From assembly GCA_021797555.1 (NCBI GenBank), contig JAJZZM010000020.1:124001-188000 (forward strand): a stretch of 64,000 nt of DNA, written 5' to 3'. This DNA comes from Thermoplasmata archaeon (lineage in GTDB: Archaea > Thermoplasmatota > Thermoplasmata > Thermoplasmatales > Thermoplasmataceae). The notes under the pieces are model-generated. The model did not search any database. It was not told the origin of the DNA and worked only from the letters and a program-made list of their open reading frames with translations. The position numbers and the translations under genes are program-made. Below are positions 11,673 to 20,624 of the stretch, in pieces; position 1 is the first letter of the stretch, and every line of letters begins with the position of its first letter.

Positions 11673-12665
11673 ATGCAATTATCCTTAATGAGAAAATACT
11701 GCATTAAGGTTAAAAGGAGCTGTGGAGATAATATGATTAAAAAACTTAATAGCAAGAACCTTGTGGATAATAACTATATTATACATCATAATAAAAAATA
11801 TGTATACATACCATTAAAAAATTATACTGATGGTTCGGTTATATTTAATTTTAAAAGGAAAAATAATCCGGTAGAAAATATTAAAAAAAGGCTAAATAAG
11901 CACAAAATCTTTGATATGCCCAAGTATATACGATATGAAAACTCAATAATACTAAAATCTGAGTTAAAAAATAAATACATGGCAAAAGTATTTTCTGAGG
12001 AATTTAATGTAAAAAATGTTTATATAGAAAATGGAAAAATAATTGGAGACATGAGAATACCGTCATTGGAATTGTTATACGGCAATGGCGGAGATGATAT
12101 TATTATAGAGGATAATGTAAAATATATGCTTAATCCTAAAAAAATAATGTTTTCACAAGGAAATATAAACATAAGAAGTAATATGAAAAAAGAGAATTTA
12201 AATAATAAGATAGTTATGGATATGTTCTGTGGCATAGGATACTTTTCATTGCCTTTAATGAAATATAATAAACTAAAAACAATATTTTTATGCGATATTA
12301 ATGTTAATTCTATATATTATCTTAAAAAAAATATAGAATTAAATAAAATAGAGAATAATATTGAGATTTATAATGGCGATTCAAGGATGGAACTACCATA
12401 TATAAAAGCAGATTATATAATTATGGGCAATTTTAAATCGGTGAATTATTTAGCTGCTGCGCTGGTAAGGTCAAAAAAGGGGACTATAATATCCATGCAT
12501 TATTTGACCGCAACAGAAAACATTAATAATTATTATGAAAAAATAATAAATAATGCAAGGAAATTGGGATACATAATTAATAGTATAGAAAATTTAAAGG
12601 TTAAATCTGTTGGGCCTAACTACTGGCATATAAAATCAAAATTTATAGTTTTAAATTTAGAATAA
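11673..12665 (+). CDS. Trm5/Taw2-family tRNA methyltransferase-fold protein (probable Taw2)
   Basis: This 330-residue protein has the archaeal Trm5/TYW2 plan: an N-terminal CIKVKRS...YVYIPLK domain, a middle MFSQGN segment and a class I SAM-binding domain starting at DMFCGIGYFSLP near residue 187. Instead of the NPP/NLP catalytic motif of the m1G37 methyltransferase Trm5 it has IIMGNFKS and then GTIISMHYL, closer to Taw2, which transfers the aminocarboxypropyl group of SAM to 4-demethylwyosine at tRNA-Phe position 37. Taw2 is therefore preferred over Trm5. A TTATATAT box centred 26 nt before ATG 11673 supports a leaderless start there. Confidence 0.72.
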   Translation: MQLSLMRKYCIKVKRSCGDNMIKKLNSKNLVDNNYIIHHNKKYVYIPLKNYTDGSVIFNFKRKNNPVENIKKRLNKHKIFDMPKYIRYENSIILKSELKNKYMAKVFSEEFNVKNVYIENGKIIGDMRIPSLELLYGNGGDDIIIEDNVKYMLNPKKIMFSQGNINIRSNMKKENLNNKIVMDMFCGIGYFSLPLMKYNKLKTIFLCDINVNSIYYLKKNIELNKIENNIEIYNGDSRMELPYIKADYIIMGNFKSVNYLAAALVRSKKGTIISMHYLTATENINNYYEKIINNARKLGYIINSIENLKVKSVGPNYWHIKSKFIVLNLE

Positions 12666-12682
12666 TAACATAAATATATTAA

Positions 12683-13153
12683 ATGCAAATATATGGGCAT
12701 CAGACAATGGGAAACAGTACAAAAAACATAGACAATAAACTTATAATAATTATCTCATCCATAATCAGAATTGCACTGATTATAGCGTTTGCAGGGGTTA
12801 TAATACATATGCTTATTGGCATGTTTGATATAATTATTGAAATTATAAAAACACCTGCAAATACTGAAAATCTTATATATTCACTAATAGATATAATTGT
12901 TGAGGATTCACTGCTAACAGTTGTCATTTTTGAAATTTATGAAAGCATAATTGATTTTTTTAATGGCAAGGATAGAACAATTTCAGATATAATAAACGCT
13001 GCAATATCGTTTGTTGCCAGAGAAATAATTTTAATTATTTTCACTGTTCATATATATAATAATGTGGACACCTATCATATAATTGCATTATCCATTTTAA
13101 TTGTTGCACTGGCATTAACGCATTACATTTTATCACTGACCAATAATAAATAA
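12683..13153 (+). CDS. PsiE-like small membrane protein
   Basis: This 156-residue protein has four predicted transmembrane helices and the arrangement of the phosphate-starvation-inducible PsiE family: a helix with an internal DIIIEIIK segment, a central EDSLLTVVIFEIYESIIDFF helix pair and FVAREIILIIFT. The function of the family is unknown despite its name. It stands between the Taw2-like gene (17 nt upstream) and the LSm gene. No ribosome-binding site is evident at the ATG; a second in-frame ATG lies eight codons downstream (12707). Confidence 0.65.
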   Translation: MQIYGHQTMGNSTKNIDNKLIIIISSIIRIALIIAFAGVIIHMLIGMFDIIIEIIKTPANTENLIYSLIDIIVEDSLLTVVIFEIYESIIDFFNGKDRTISDIINAAISFVAREIILIIFTVHIYNNVDTYHIIALSILIVALALTHYILSLTNNK

Positions 13154-13245
13154 TAAATTTTTATGCGATTTCATAAAAGTTATTATATTATTTTCTAATA
13201 CAGTTTTTACTGATAATAAGATTATTATCTGGATGGTGAAATTGT

Positions 13246-13497
13246 ATGGTTAATAATAAAACAACATATGCTGTAAAACCTATGGAAACGTTAAAAAATT
13301 CATTGGAAAAAAATATAATGATAGATGTAAAGGGCAGAAGAACATATTCAGGTATACTTGAGGGTTACGATGTTTACATGAATCTTGTTTTAAAAAATGT
13401 TTCTGAAACAATAAATGATGAGAATAAGGGAACATTTAATATGATGTTGTTAAGAGGAGATAATATAATATTTATTTCTCCTTCAGGGGGTGAATAA
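13246..13497 (+). CDS. Sm-like archaeal RNA-binding protein (LSm)
   Basis: This 83-residue protein is an archaeal LSm protein that forms heptameric RNA-binding rings. The Sm1 motif reads IMIDVKGRRTYSGILEGYDVYMNLVL and the Sm2 motif MMLLRGDNIIFISP. It is followed after 2 nt by rpl37e, the standard archaeal LSm-L37e pairing, and this pair leads into purF. Confidence 0.95.
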   Translation: MVNNKTTYAVKPMETLKNSLEKNIMIDVKGRRTYSGILEGYDVYMNLVLKNVSETINDENKGTFNMMLLRGDNIIFISPSGGE

Positions 13498-13499
13498 AA

Positions 13500-13664
13500 A
13501 TGAGTAATGGAACAGCTTCAATGGGAAAGCACAACAAACACAAAGTGCATATAAGATGCAGGAGATGCGGGCACAACAGTTATAATTTAAGGGAAAAAAG
13601 GTGTTCATACTGTGGATTTCCATCACCAAGAATCAGGCATTACAACTGGGCAAAAGCTAAATGA
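13500..13664 (+). CDS. rpl37e: 50S ribosomal protein L37e
   Basis: This 54-residue basic protein contains the L37e zinc ribbon: CRRCG, fifteen residues later CSYCG, after an N-terminal GTASMGKHNKHKVHIR. It is a surface protein of the large subunit with homologs in archaea and eukaryotes. It starts 2 nt after the LSm stop. Its last 53 nt are shared, in another frame, with the start of purF, so zinc-ribbon codons and the PurF propeptide codons overlap. Confidence 0.95.
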   Translation: MSNGTASMGKHNKHKVHIRCRRCGHNSYNLREKRCSYCGFPSPRIRHYNWAKAK

Positions 13665-15009
13665 GGACTGCGCTGTTGCAGGATATATAGGCAACAGCAC
13701 ATTTACCAATATAATTTTTTTATTAAAAGCTTTACAGCACAGAGGCCAGGAAAGCTCAGGCATAGCCACATACGATGGCAAAATCCATATAAAGAAGGGT
13801 ATGGGACTCGTTTCAGAGGTCTTTTTAAATGAAATTTTGCCAGGCAATATAGGCATAGGACATAACAGATACTCGACATCCGGGTCTAAAGGACTTGAAA
13901 ATGCAGGTCCATTTATAATATCTTCCTCACTTGGTTATATAGGCATTTCACATAACGGAGAAATAACAAATGCGCATTCACTCAGGGAAGAATTAAAGAA
14001 TAAGGGCTATATTTTCTTCAGTTCAAGCGATACAGAGGTAATGTTGGTAGAGATAATAAATGAAATAAACAAATATGGCATATACGATGGTATAAAAAAG
14101 GCCATGCTTAAATTAAAAGGGTCATATGCATGTTCTATTATGATAAACGATAAATTATATGCATTGAGGGACCCATTTGGCTTCAGGCCATTAATTTTTG
14201 GCAGGAATGATGACGGTTATATAATAGCATCTGAAAGCGCCGCAATAGATTCAGTTTCCGGCAAAGTTATAAGGGATGTAAAACCAGGTGAATTAATAGA
14301 AATTAATAAGTATGGATATAAAAGCATATTCGTGGTAAATCATGAAATAGCACACTGTATGTTTGAATATGTATATTTTGCCAGGCCGGATAGTGTAATA
14401 GATGGAAAAGAGGTATTTAATGTAAGATACAATCTTGGAGTAAAACTTGCACAGGAGTATCCATGCAATGCCGATGTTGTAATACCGGTTCCAGATTCAG
14501 GAAGGTCTCAGGCTCTAGGATATTCCATTTATTCAAAAATACCCTACAGTGAAGGATTAATAAAAAATAGATATTCCGATAGAACCTTTATACTGCCTGA
14601 TCAGAAATCCAGGTATAATGCAATTAAAATAAAGTTGAATACAATAAAATCGGTGATAAAAAATAAAAGTATAGTTTTGGTGGATGATAGCATCGTCCGT
14701 GGAAATACAATGAAATATATAATATCGTTATTAAAGAAAGATGGTGCAAAAGAAGTTCATGTAAGGATTGGGTCACCTGAAATAATTGCACCATGCTATT
14801 TCGGTGTTGACATGAAAACAAAGGAGGACTTTATTGCACTTGGAAAAACTGTTGAAGATATAAGGGAAGAAATAAATGCAGATTCTTTAGGCTATGTATC
14901 CATAGATGGCTTAAAGGAAAGCATAGGCATAAATGATTTGTGCCTTGGCTGCCTAACAGATAATTACCCGGATATAATACCTGAGGGAGCAAAAGCAAAC
15001 TATACTTAA
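13612..15009 (+). CDS. purF: Amidophosphoribosyltransferase
   Basis: PurF catalyses the first committed step of purine synthesis, PRPP plus glutamine to phosphoribosylamine. The glutaminase nucleophile is the Cys in KLNEDCAVAGY (residue 20), which must become N-terminal; the preceding 19 residues are thus a propeptide, and KLNED resembles the propeptide end of other PurF proteins. HNRYSTSG and the PRPP loop SIVLVDDSIVRGNT (near residue 355-370) are present. No ATG lies between the upstream stop and Cys, so the GTG at 13612 inside rpl37e is the best start. A CLGCLT pair near the C-terminus recalls the Cys ligands of Fe-S-containing PurF. The end overlaps nop5 by 4 nt tail to tail. Confidence 0.93.
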   Translation: MDFHHQESGITTGQKLNEDCAVAGYIGNSTFTNIIFLLKALQHRGQESSGIATYDGKIHIKKGMGLVSEVFLNEILPGNIGIGHNRYSTSGSKGLENAGPFIISSSLGYIGISHNGEITNAHSLREELKNKGYIFFSSSDTEVMLVEIINEINKYGIYDGIKKAMLKLKGSYACSIMINDKLYALRDPFGFRPLIFGRNDDGYIIASESAAIDSVSGKVIRDVKPGELIEINKYGYKSIFVVNHEIAHCMFEYVYFARPDSVIDGKEVFNVRYNLGVKLAQEYPCNADVVIPVPDSGRSQALGYSIYSKIPYSEGLIKNRYSDRTFILPDQKSRYNAIKIKLNTIKSVIKNKSIVLVDDSIVRGNTMKYIISLLKKDGAKEVHVRIGSPEIIAPCYFGVDMKTKEDFIALGKTVEDIREEINADSLGYVSIDGLKESIGINDLCLGCLTDNYPDIIPEGAKANYT

Positions 15010-15803
15010 TTTTTCATTTTATTTTCTATAATGTTTTTCATTGAATCGATATCGCCATCTCTTTTATAATAATCCATTTTTACAGTTATTGCCATTTTAT
15101 TTGCAATTGTCCTTGCAACTTTGCCCCTTTTATTTGGCGGTAATGCAGATAATCCTGGATAATTAAATATAATTCCGTGCTTTGGCATTGGCGTTCCTTT
15201 TCTCATATGATTAAAAAATGCATTTTCTGCACCCAATATCTGCAGTGTGCTTGATGGATATTTTATTAAATTTTTTAAACCACCACTTTTTAATAAAAAT
15301 TCCAAGGTTAATGTATAACCTATTAATTTTATTGTATTTGGCATATAATTGTTTAATTCATTATTTAAATAATTATCCAGATATGATCTGAAATTGCATA
15401 ATTCATGGCCCATCGAGGCAATTTTTGTTTCAACTTCCGTTAAATTCATATTTTTTAATTTAAAAAAATATGTGCATGGGTCATTATTGTATTTTATATC
15501 TAACAGTGAATAAATTGACATTAATTTCTCCAGATATAAATTTATAATTTCATTTAATCCATTTTCCACAGAATATATCTTTATTATATACTGGTCTCCA
15601 GAAAACTCTTCATTTATTCTTTCCTTTTCGAAGGTTAGGAGCATTGTTCTTAGTTCCGGTATAACCTCCGAAGGTTCTTCTTCTATTTCCGGTATTTTTC
15701 CGTTTCTCAGCATTGCGAATATTTCCATGTAATTTTTTTCCAGGTTTTTGTATCTGTATATTTTTCCGTTCATTACTTTTCCGAACCACATTATTTTTTC
15801 CAT
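15006..15803 (-). CDS. nop5: Nop5-type C/D box RNP core protein
   Basis: Nop5 (Nop56/58) is the scaffold of the 2'-O-methylation RNP, binding L7Ae/box C/D RNA and fibrillarin. The C-terminal NOP domain is clear: SSTLQILGAENAFF, PKHGIIFNYPGLSALPP and NKRGKVARTIANKMAI (residues about 180-250). At 265 residues it is much shorter than the usual 370-400; the fibrillarin-binding N-terminal half is reduced. Start at 15803 is supported by GGTGAT four nt upstream of the ATG; a longer frame to 15821 lacks one. Its first 194 nt lie within the 3' end of cbf5 in another frame. Fibrillarin, the usual neighbour, is not in this window. Confidence 0.85.
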   Translation of the reverse strand: MEKIMWFGKVMNGKIYRYKNLEKNYMEIFAMLRNGKIPEIEEEPSEVIPELRTMLLTFEKERINEEFSGDQYIIKIYSVENGLNEIINLYLEKLMSIYSLLDIKYNNDPCTYFFKLKNMNLTEVETKIASMGHELCNFRSYLDNYLNNELNNYMPNTIKLIGYTLTLEFLLKSGGLKNLIKYPSSTLQILGAENAFFNHMRKGTPMPKHGIIFNYPGLSALPPNKRGKVARTIANKMAITVKMDYYKRDGDIDSMKNIIENKMKN

Positions 15804-16656
15804 AGCTATCACCCAATACACCAGTTATATCTATAACCTTTAAATCGTTTATTTCATCTACTAACATTTTTCCATAGGCTATTAATTCATTATTATCGGT
15901 ATATACTGCAACTAAATCTCCTTTTTTTGGATTTCCTATAACTGTTTTAATGCCCTGTGGAAATATATCTGAACCATTTTCTATATTTTTTACAGCTGTA
16001 TTTTTTACTATAATTTTTGGTTTATCTTTAAAAACAAAATCCATAGGCATAAATATATTTTCAAATTTTGATTGGTCACCGCTATTCTTTAAAACTATTG
16101 CATCACTTAATTCCTGCAATGTATGCATATTATTTTCATTAAAATCGCCCGTGGATAACCGCCTTAAATCTGCCATCTGGGCACCCGTGCCAATAACATA
16201 GCCCATGTCCGTACATAATGTCCTGATATATGTTCCAGATTCACATTTAACGGAGAATAATATTAATTTATCCTTTATTTCTAATATATCCATATTATAT
16301 ATTTTTCTTTCACGCAGTTCTCTTGCAACCGCTGACCTTACCGGTGGCAACTGATATATTTTATCAGTAAATTCTTTAAAAACATTATTTATTATATCTT
16401 TACCGGCATATGTATATAACCTCATAACTGCTACATACTCCTTTGGTTTTTCATGTATAATGTCTATTAATTTTGTTGCCTTCCCAAGTGCCATTACAAG
16501 AACACCAGAAACATTTGGATCGAGAGTGCCTGCATGGCCTACCCTAGTTTCTCCGGTTAGATCACGAACCCAGGAATCAATTTGATGGCTTGTTGGACCT
16601 ACTGGTTTATCTATCACTATAAAACCATTTAATTCATTTTTATCTAAACTATCCAT
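15610..16656 (-). CDS. cbf5: H/ACA RNP pseudouridine synthase Cbf5 with basic tail
   Basis: This TruB-family enzyme is the catalytic subunit of H/ACA RNPs. The start is GFIVIDKPVGPTSHQ, the catalytic Asp is residue 46 in GHAGTLDPNVSG, and the KCESGTYIRTLCTDMG segment is diagnostic. A PUA domain (about 205-283) ends with VIDITGVLGD. The remaining 63 residues are extremely Lys/Arg/Asn-rich and lie entirely over nop5, whose ATG is read in another frame exactly where PUA ends. The eukaryote-like N-terminal extension is missing. Whether the tail is selected or only the absence of a stop is uncertain; the stop is at 15610. It ends the superoperon with nop5. Confidence 0.92.
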   Translation of the reverse strand: MDSLDKNELNGFIVIDKPVGPTSHQIDSWVRDLTGETRVGHAGTLDPNVSGVLVMALGKATKLIDIIHEKPKEYVAVMRLYTYAGKDIINNVFKEFTDKIYQLPPVRSAVARELRERKIYNMDILEIKDKLILFSVKCESGTYIRTLCTDMGYVIGTGAQMADLRRLSTGDFNENNMHTLQELSDAIVLKNSGDQSKFENIFMPMDFVFKDKPKIIVKNTAVKNIENGSDIFPQGIKTVIGNPKKGDLVAVYTDNNELIAYGKMLVDEINDLKVIDITGVLGDSYGKNNVVRKSNERKNIQIQKPGKKLHGNIRNAEKRKNTGNRRRTFGGYTGTKNNAPNLRKGKNK

Positions 16657-16713
16657 AATTAATACTCTATTATAAAACTGATTTTAACTTTTCTTTTTAA
16701 ATAATTTTTATAT

Positions 16714-17241
16714 TTAAATGTTTTTATCTTTTAATCTTTTAATAATGATTTCTGAAATTTCCGCTGGTTTATATTTATCAGTGTTTATTATTAAATCATA
16801 ATACGAAAAATCCTTATAATTAATACCATAAAAAATCATATATCTTTTTAATTCAGACCTGCCTCTCCTTATTATATCGGATTTATCTATATTTTTATCC
16901 CTTAATTTTAATCGGTTAATCCTTTCATTTTCAGATACAAATAAATATATTTTATATGCATTTATATTATTTTTATATGATAAATAACCTGATAATCTTG
17001 ATTCAATTATAATATTATCATTGCTTTTAATAAAATTTAATAGCATAGTATCTTCTTCATGGTCTATTTCCTGATGTTTTTCTGCATATTTACTAAAATT
17101 AATTAAATCCATATTGTATTCTTTTGCTTTTTCCCTGAAAAAGTAACCACCAGAAATAAATTTATAATTCATTAAATTGGATAATAATTTTCCTACAGTA
17201 GTTTTGCCTGACCCTGATTCTCCACTAATAGTTATAATCAT
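16714..17241 (-). CDS. cmk: Cytidylate kinase, archaeal type
   Basis: This 175-residue P-loop kinase phosphorylates CMP/dCMP. The Walker A reads ISGESGSGKTTVGKLL at the N-terminus, followed by FISGGYFFREKA (substrate-binding region) and IIESRLSGYL, both typical of the archaeal Cmk. Its start overlaps the stop of the Oxa1-like gene by 4 nt. Order secY-adk-EMC3/DUF106-cmk-cbf5 is the common archaeal arrangement, which supports the name. Confidence 0.92.
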   Translation of the reverse strand: MIITISGESGSGKTTVGKLLSNLMNYKFISGGYFFREKAKEYNMDLINFSKYAEKHQEIDHEEDTMLLNFIKSNDNIIIESRLSGYLSYKNNINAYKIYLFVSENERINRLKLRDKNIDKSDIIRRGRSELKRYMIFYGINYKDFSYYDLIINTDKYKPAEISEIIIKRLKDKNI

Positions 17242-17918
17242 ATTGATTTCGCTTCGTCTTCATCAATTTTTCTTATTTTATAGGTAAAATCAACATATTT
17301 CATTATCATGGTTACAAAATAACCAACTGCAAGATTGCCAAGTGTATATAAACCCATCCATAATGGCATTATGTATATACGTGCAGTTACAATATTAAGA
17401 TTAAGGTTCCATGGCATTGAAACATACTGATAATGCAATGATAGCATGAAAACATATAGCCATATAAATATCAGGAAGAAAAATACTTCTGTTACCATTA
17501 ATGGTTTCATTGTATTCATTGACATTGCAGCCTGATCCATCTGCCTCTGCATGGACATTTTCTGCAATTTCTGTTGCTTTACACGATCTCCGTTTCTCAT
17601 GGCCTCCCTCATTGCCTTGGAATATGCACGGCTTACCATCTGTGTTTTTCCCATTTTAATCCAGTCCGTAAAGAAATACCTTGGTATTGAGGATATTAAC
17701 CCCAGTAGAATTCCTGTTAACATTAACGTAAGTACCGGTGATGTATAATGGAATCCTAATAATGGCAGTAATACTACATTTAAAGCACTACCTATAGGAT
17801 TCCTTATAGACGGGTCACTTATAATAAATATTAATATAAGACCTGCAAACATAAAGACGAACTCAATCATCATAAATTTAGTCATCTGTGGGTTTGCCTG
17901 TGGCCTATTTTGTTGCAT
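17238..17918 (-). CDS. EMC3/DUF106-type membrane protein of the Oxa1/YidC superfamily
   Basis: This 226-residue protein has three core transmembrane helices and the cytoplasmic helical hairpin (residues about 95-140, GKTQMVSRAYSKAM...MQRQMDQAAM) characteristic of the archaeal DUF106 proteins, which are placed in the Oxa1/YidC/EMC3 insertase superfamily. It probably helps insert membrane proteins alongside SecY, two genes upstream. The N-terminus is Gln/Asn-rich (MQQNRPQANPQM). It overlaps adkA by 14 nt and cmk by 4 nt. Confidence 0.88.
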   Translation of the reverse strand: MQQNRPQANPQMTKFMMIEFVFMFAGLILIFIISDPSIRNPIGSALNVVLLPLLGFHYTSPVLTLMLTGILLGLISSIPRYFFTDWIKMGKTQMVSRAYSKAMREAMRNGDRVKQQKLQKMSMQRQMDQAAMSMNTMKPLMVTEVFFFLIFIWLYVFMLSLHYQYVSMPWNLNLNIVTARIYIMPLWMGLYTLGNLAVGYFVTMIMKYVDFTYKIRKIDEDEAKSI

Positions 17919-18462
17919 GATTTAACCTCATAACTATATTATCTGCTGCTATTTCAGGATTTCCCTCTGGGTTGTCAATAAAATTTACAGTTGCACCAGA
18001 ATATATAGAATACGCTGCTGCATAGTACCTATTTATTTCCTGGTGCTCTTTTATATCATCCAATGTATCATCGTCCCTTAATCTGGTTTCATCATTTTTT
18101 CTTCTTTCCCTTATTTCATCGGGCTTTGATTCTATTAAAAAGAATGAGGAAACATTGAGCTCATTTAAAACCCATTCTGGCAATCCCGGTAAATATCCGT
18201 ATGGGGATTTTATTGACATATGTGTATCTATTATGATATTGTCCATTTTGCCTAGTACGTTAGATGTAAATTTTTGAATATTTTTTTGAAGTTCTATATT
18301 CAACTTTCTTATATCATCACGGCTATTTACCAAACCTTCTTTTTTTGCAATATCAAACATTAATGAACCGAAGTTTATTATTTTATAATCTACTTTTTTT
18401 GATACAGAATCCAGTATGGTAGATTTCCCTACCCCTGGAATACCTGAAATTACAACTCTCAT
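17905..18462 (-). CDS. adkA: Adenylate kinase, archaeal AdkA type
   Basis: This 185-residue P-loop kinase is the archaeal trimeric adenylate kinase. The Walker A is VISGIPGVGKSTIL, a later segment reads IIIDTHMSIKSPYGYLPGLP, and RRKNDETRLRDDDT corresponds to the short lid that replaces the bacterial one. It interconverts AMP, ATP and ADP. It starts 4 nt downstream of the secY stop and overlaps the DUF106 gene by 14 nt. Confidence 0.93.
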   Translation of the reverse strand: MRVVISGIPGVGKSTILDSVSKKVDYKIINFGSLMFDIAKKEGLVNSRDDIRKLNIELQKNIQKFTSNVLGKMDNIIIDTHMSIKSPYGYLPGLPEWVLNELNVSSFFLIESKPDEIRERRKNDETRLRDDDTLDDIKEHQEINRYYAAAYSIYSGATVNFIDNPEGNPEIAADNIVMRLNHATK

Positions 18463-18466
18463 ATTA

Positions 18467-20224
18467 TCATCCCATAAAGAACTGCCTTATCAATGGATGC
18501 ATTTCCATTAACTGTTCCCTTCCCATAGCTTCATAGAACTGAATGACTATTCCAACTGCCAGCAATAAGCCTGTACCACTGGTATCACCTACAGTTCCGA
18601 TAAGATCTGCAGCTCCGGCAAGAATACCTACTATGGCACCGCTGAATATTGTTATTGCTGGTATATACTTGCTTAAAACTCTTTCCATTACTCTTGGGTC
18701 CCTTCTGAAACCAGGTATTTGCATACCGCTAGATCTTATCTGTTTTGCCACTGCACCGGCACCCATGTTTGTTGTTTCTATCCAGAATTTTGCGAAGAGT
18801 ATACTGAAACCCACTAAAAATGCCATAAAAGCAAGAACGTGGATAAGTTCCTCAATAGGTGTGTGCCCCAACAGCACATCCTGCGACACCCCTGGTTGCA
18901 ATATTGGGAACAACCAGTCTGATAAGCCATTTGGCGTATATAGATAAAATGCCAGACCGCTGGTAGGCGTGGTGTTTGATATGCCAAGGGCAGTGATCTG
19001 GGCTGAAGTCGCATAAGAACCCAGAAGAGGATTATGGCCCAGAAGCGGTATCCTGCTTAAAGTTGGGCTACTCCAGAACAATAATGTCCACATGGATATG
19101 TTTGCTAATAATGCTGTTGCCAATATAACCGGTATATTTGATGCATATAATAACTGCAGTGGATATCTTCCCCTTGCACCCCTTACCCTTTCATGTGCTA
19201 TGGGCAATTCTATCTTGCTGCTCTGGAAGAATGCAACTATAAAGAATATTAATAATGTGCCTATCAGTGCGATCATTGGATTTGGCTGTGCAAATAGTAT
19301 CTGTTCCATACCTGTACTTGTTAAATATGAACCTGGTGCATTTAAAAATAGGTATATTGCTTTCGGTATTGCACCACCCGGTGGGTTAGCTAAAGATAAT
19401 GGTGATGTTATTGTGGATGGAATCCAGCTAAATGTTCCTGTAAATAACTGCTGGGATACACCTGCAGCTATGAATAATGATATGCCTGAACCTATTCCAT
19501 ATTTTGAAACAACCTCATCCATTAAAAATACTAAATATGAACCAAAGAATAATTGCAGTATAATTATTGACTGTGCTAAAAACTCACCGTATCCTGGTGC
19601 AAACCTGTTTAAACCGGTAACAAGACCTGCATCCGGTACAAGGAATCCAAATGCCTGTGGTATAGCTTCAACAAATATCATTATAATAACCAGCAGCTTC
19701 TGTGTTCCTTGATATATAGCCTTATCCGAAGAATCTGTTAAATCTATATTGAATATTTTTGCACCGGCAAATAACTGCATTACTATACTTGCGGTTACAA
19801 TCGGGCCTATACCTAAATCCATTAATGACCCGGATGCACCTGCAAATATAGCCCTGAATGATGCAAAGACATCAACAGTTTTTGATGTGTTTAAACCATA
19901 TATGTATATATTTGTCAATGCAAAATATATTAATACAACTATGGCAGTCCACATTATTTTATATTTAAATGGAACATGCCCCTTGGCTTTCTTTACCGCC
20001 GGCAATTTTGCCGTTAGGGTTTCCAAGCCATATAACTTACTCTTTTTTGGCCCTTTATAACTTACAAGCAGATATGCTATTAAAAATAAAGGTGATGACA
20101 AAAGGGCTACAATAAATAATTTAAGACCTGTATAGTGGTAAAAATAATAAAATATAAGTATATAAAGAGCGAAAACAAATACTATTGGAATTGCTGTTCC
20201 CTTATTCCTTTGTATCTCAGTCAT
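18467..20224 (-). CDS. secY: Preprotein translocase subunit SecY
   Basis: SecY (Sec61 alpha) is the ten-helix protein-conducting channel. The plug region is visible as GASGSLMDLGIGPIVTASIVMQL (residues about 125-150, split over two motifs), and the conserved cytoplasmic loops as ELPIAHERVRGARGRYP and QIRSSGMQIPGFRRDP. At 585 residues it is longer than most archaeal SecY (about 430-500); extra length lies in an additional N-terminal hydrophobic region (about 1-60) and in enlarged outward loops with Ala/Pro/Ser-rich sequence, perhaps an adaptation to an acidic exterior. It overlaps rpl15 by 8 nt. Confidence 0.95.
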   Translation of the reverse strand: MTEIQRNKGTAIPIVFVFALYILIFYYFYHYTGLKLFIVALLSSPLFLIAYLLVSYKGPKKSKLYGLETLTAKLPAVKKAKGHVPFKYKIMWTAIVVLIYFALTNIYIYGLNTSKTVDVFASFRAIFAGASGSLMDLGIGPIVTASIVMQLFAGAKIFNIDLTDSSDKAIYQGTQKLLVIIMIFVEAIPQAFGFLVPDAGLVTGLNRFAPGYGEFLAQSIIILQLFFGSYLVFLMDEVVSKYGIGSGISLFIAAGVSQQLFTGTFSWIPSTITSPLSLANPPGGAIPKAIYLFLNAPGSYLTSTGMEQILFAQPNPMIALIGTLLIFFIVAFFQSSKIELPIAHERVRGARGRYPLQLLYASNIPVILATALLANISMWTLLFWSSPTLSRIPLLGHNPLLGSYATSAQITALGISNTTPTSGLAFYLYTPNGLSDWLFPILQPGVSQDVLLGHTPIEELIHVLAFMAFLVGFSILFAKFWIETTNMGAGAVAKQIRSSGMQIPGFRRDPRVMERVLSKYIPAITIFSGAIVGILAGAADLIGTVGDTSGTGLLLAVGIVIQFYEAMGREQLMEMHPLIRQFFMG

Positions 20225-20624
20225 TTTCTATCGTGATACCATAATGTGAAAGCTTATTAATAGATTTTTCGGTAGCTTTTGGAACTTTAATTTTACATTT
20301 TATTTCAAAACTTCCTGTACCAAGCAATTTTGTATATCCTGCGCTTTCAAGGTCAATCACATCATTTTCAACGTAACCATCATTTTTTAAGTTTTCATAT
20401 ATGTTGTTCAACTGTTTTAACGTTATTGGCTTTTCATAGGTTTTTGAATGGCTTGTAAAACCATGGACTCCATAATAATTTTTATCATGTAATATTAACC
20501 ATGTTTTCCTGTGGGCTCCGAAGCCAGCATTTCCATTTCCACCTTTCTTGCCCTTTCCTCTTCCAGATTTCATTCCCCTGCCGTAATGGCCTCCTCTTAA
20601 TTTTTTAGTTTTTGTTCTCACCAT
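20217..20624 (-). CDS. rpl15: 50S ribosomal protein L15
   Basis: This 135-residue protein shows the L15 signature, a long basic glycine-rich N-terminus ([20 protein letters not shown]) followed by [12 protein letters not shown] and a globular C-terminal domain. It assembles late into the large subunit. It overlaps rpl30 upstream by 20 nt and secY downstream by 8 nt; GGAGTTGAT precedes the ATG. Confidence 0.95.
   Translation of the reverse strand: MVRTKTKKLRGGHYGRGMKSGRGKGKKGGNGNAGFGAHRKTWLILHDKNYYGVHGFTSHSKTYEKPITLKQLNNIYENLKNDGYVENDVIDLESAGYTKLLGTGSFEIKCKIKVPKATEKSINKLSHYGITIEND

Noticed and set aside
11673-12665. Calling the methyltransferase Trm5 (m1G37)
   Set aside because: The NPP/NLP catalytic motif is absent and MGNF and ISMHYL fit Taw2 better; kept as family-level with Taw2 preferred.
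18543-19712. Long open frames on the plus strand opposite secY
   Set aside because: They are antisense to conserved SecY helices, with the third-position pattern belonging to SecY.
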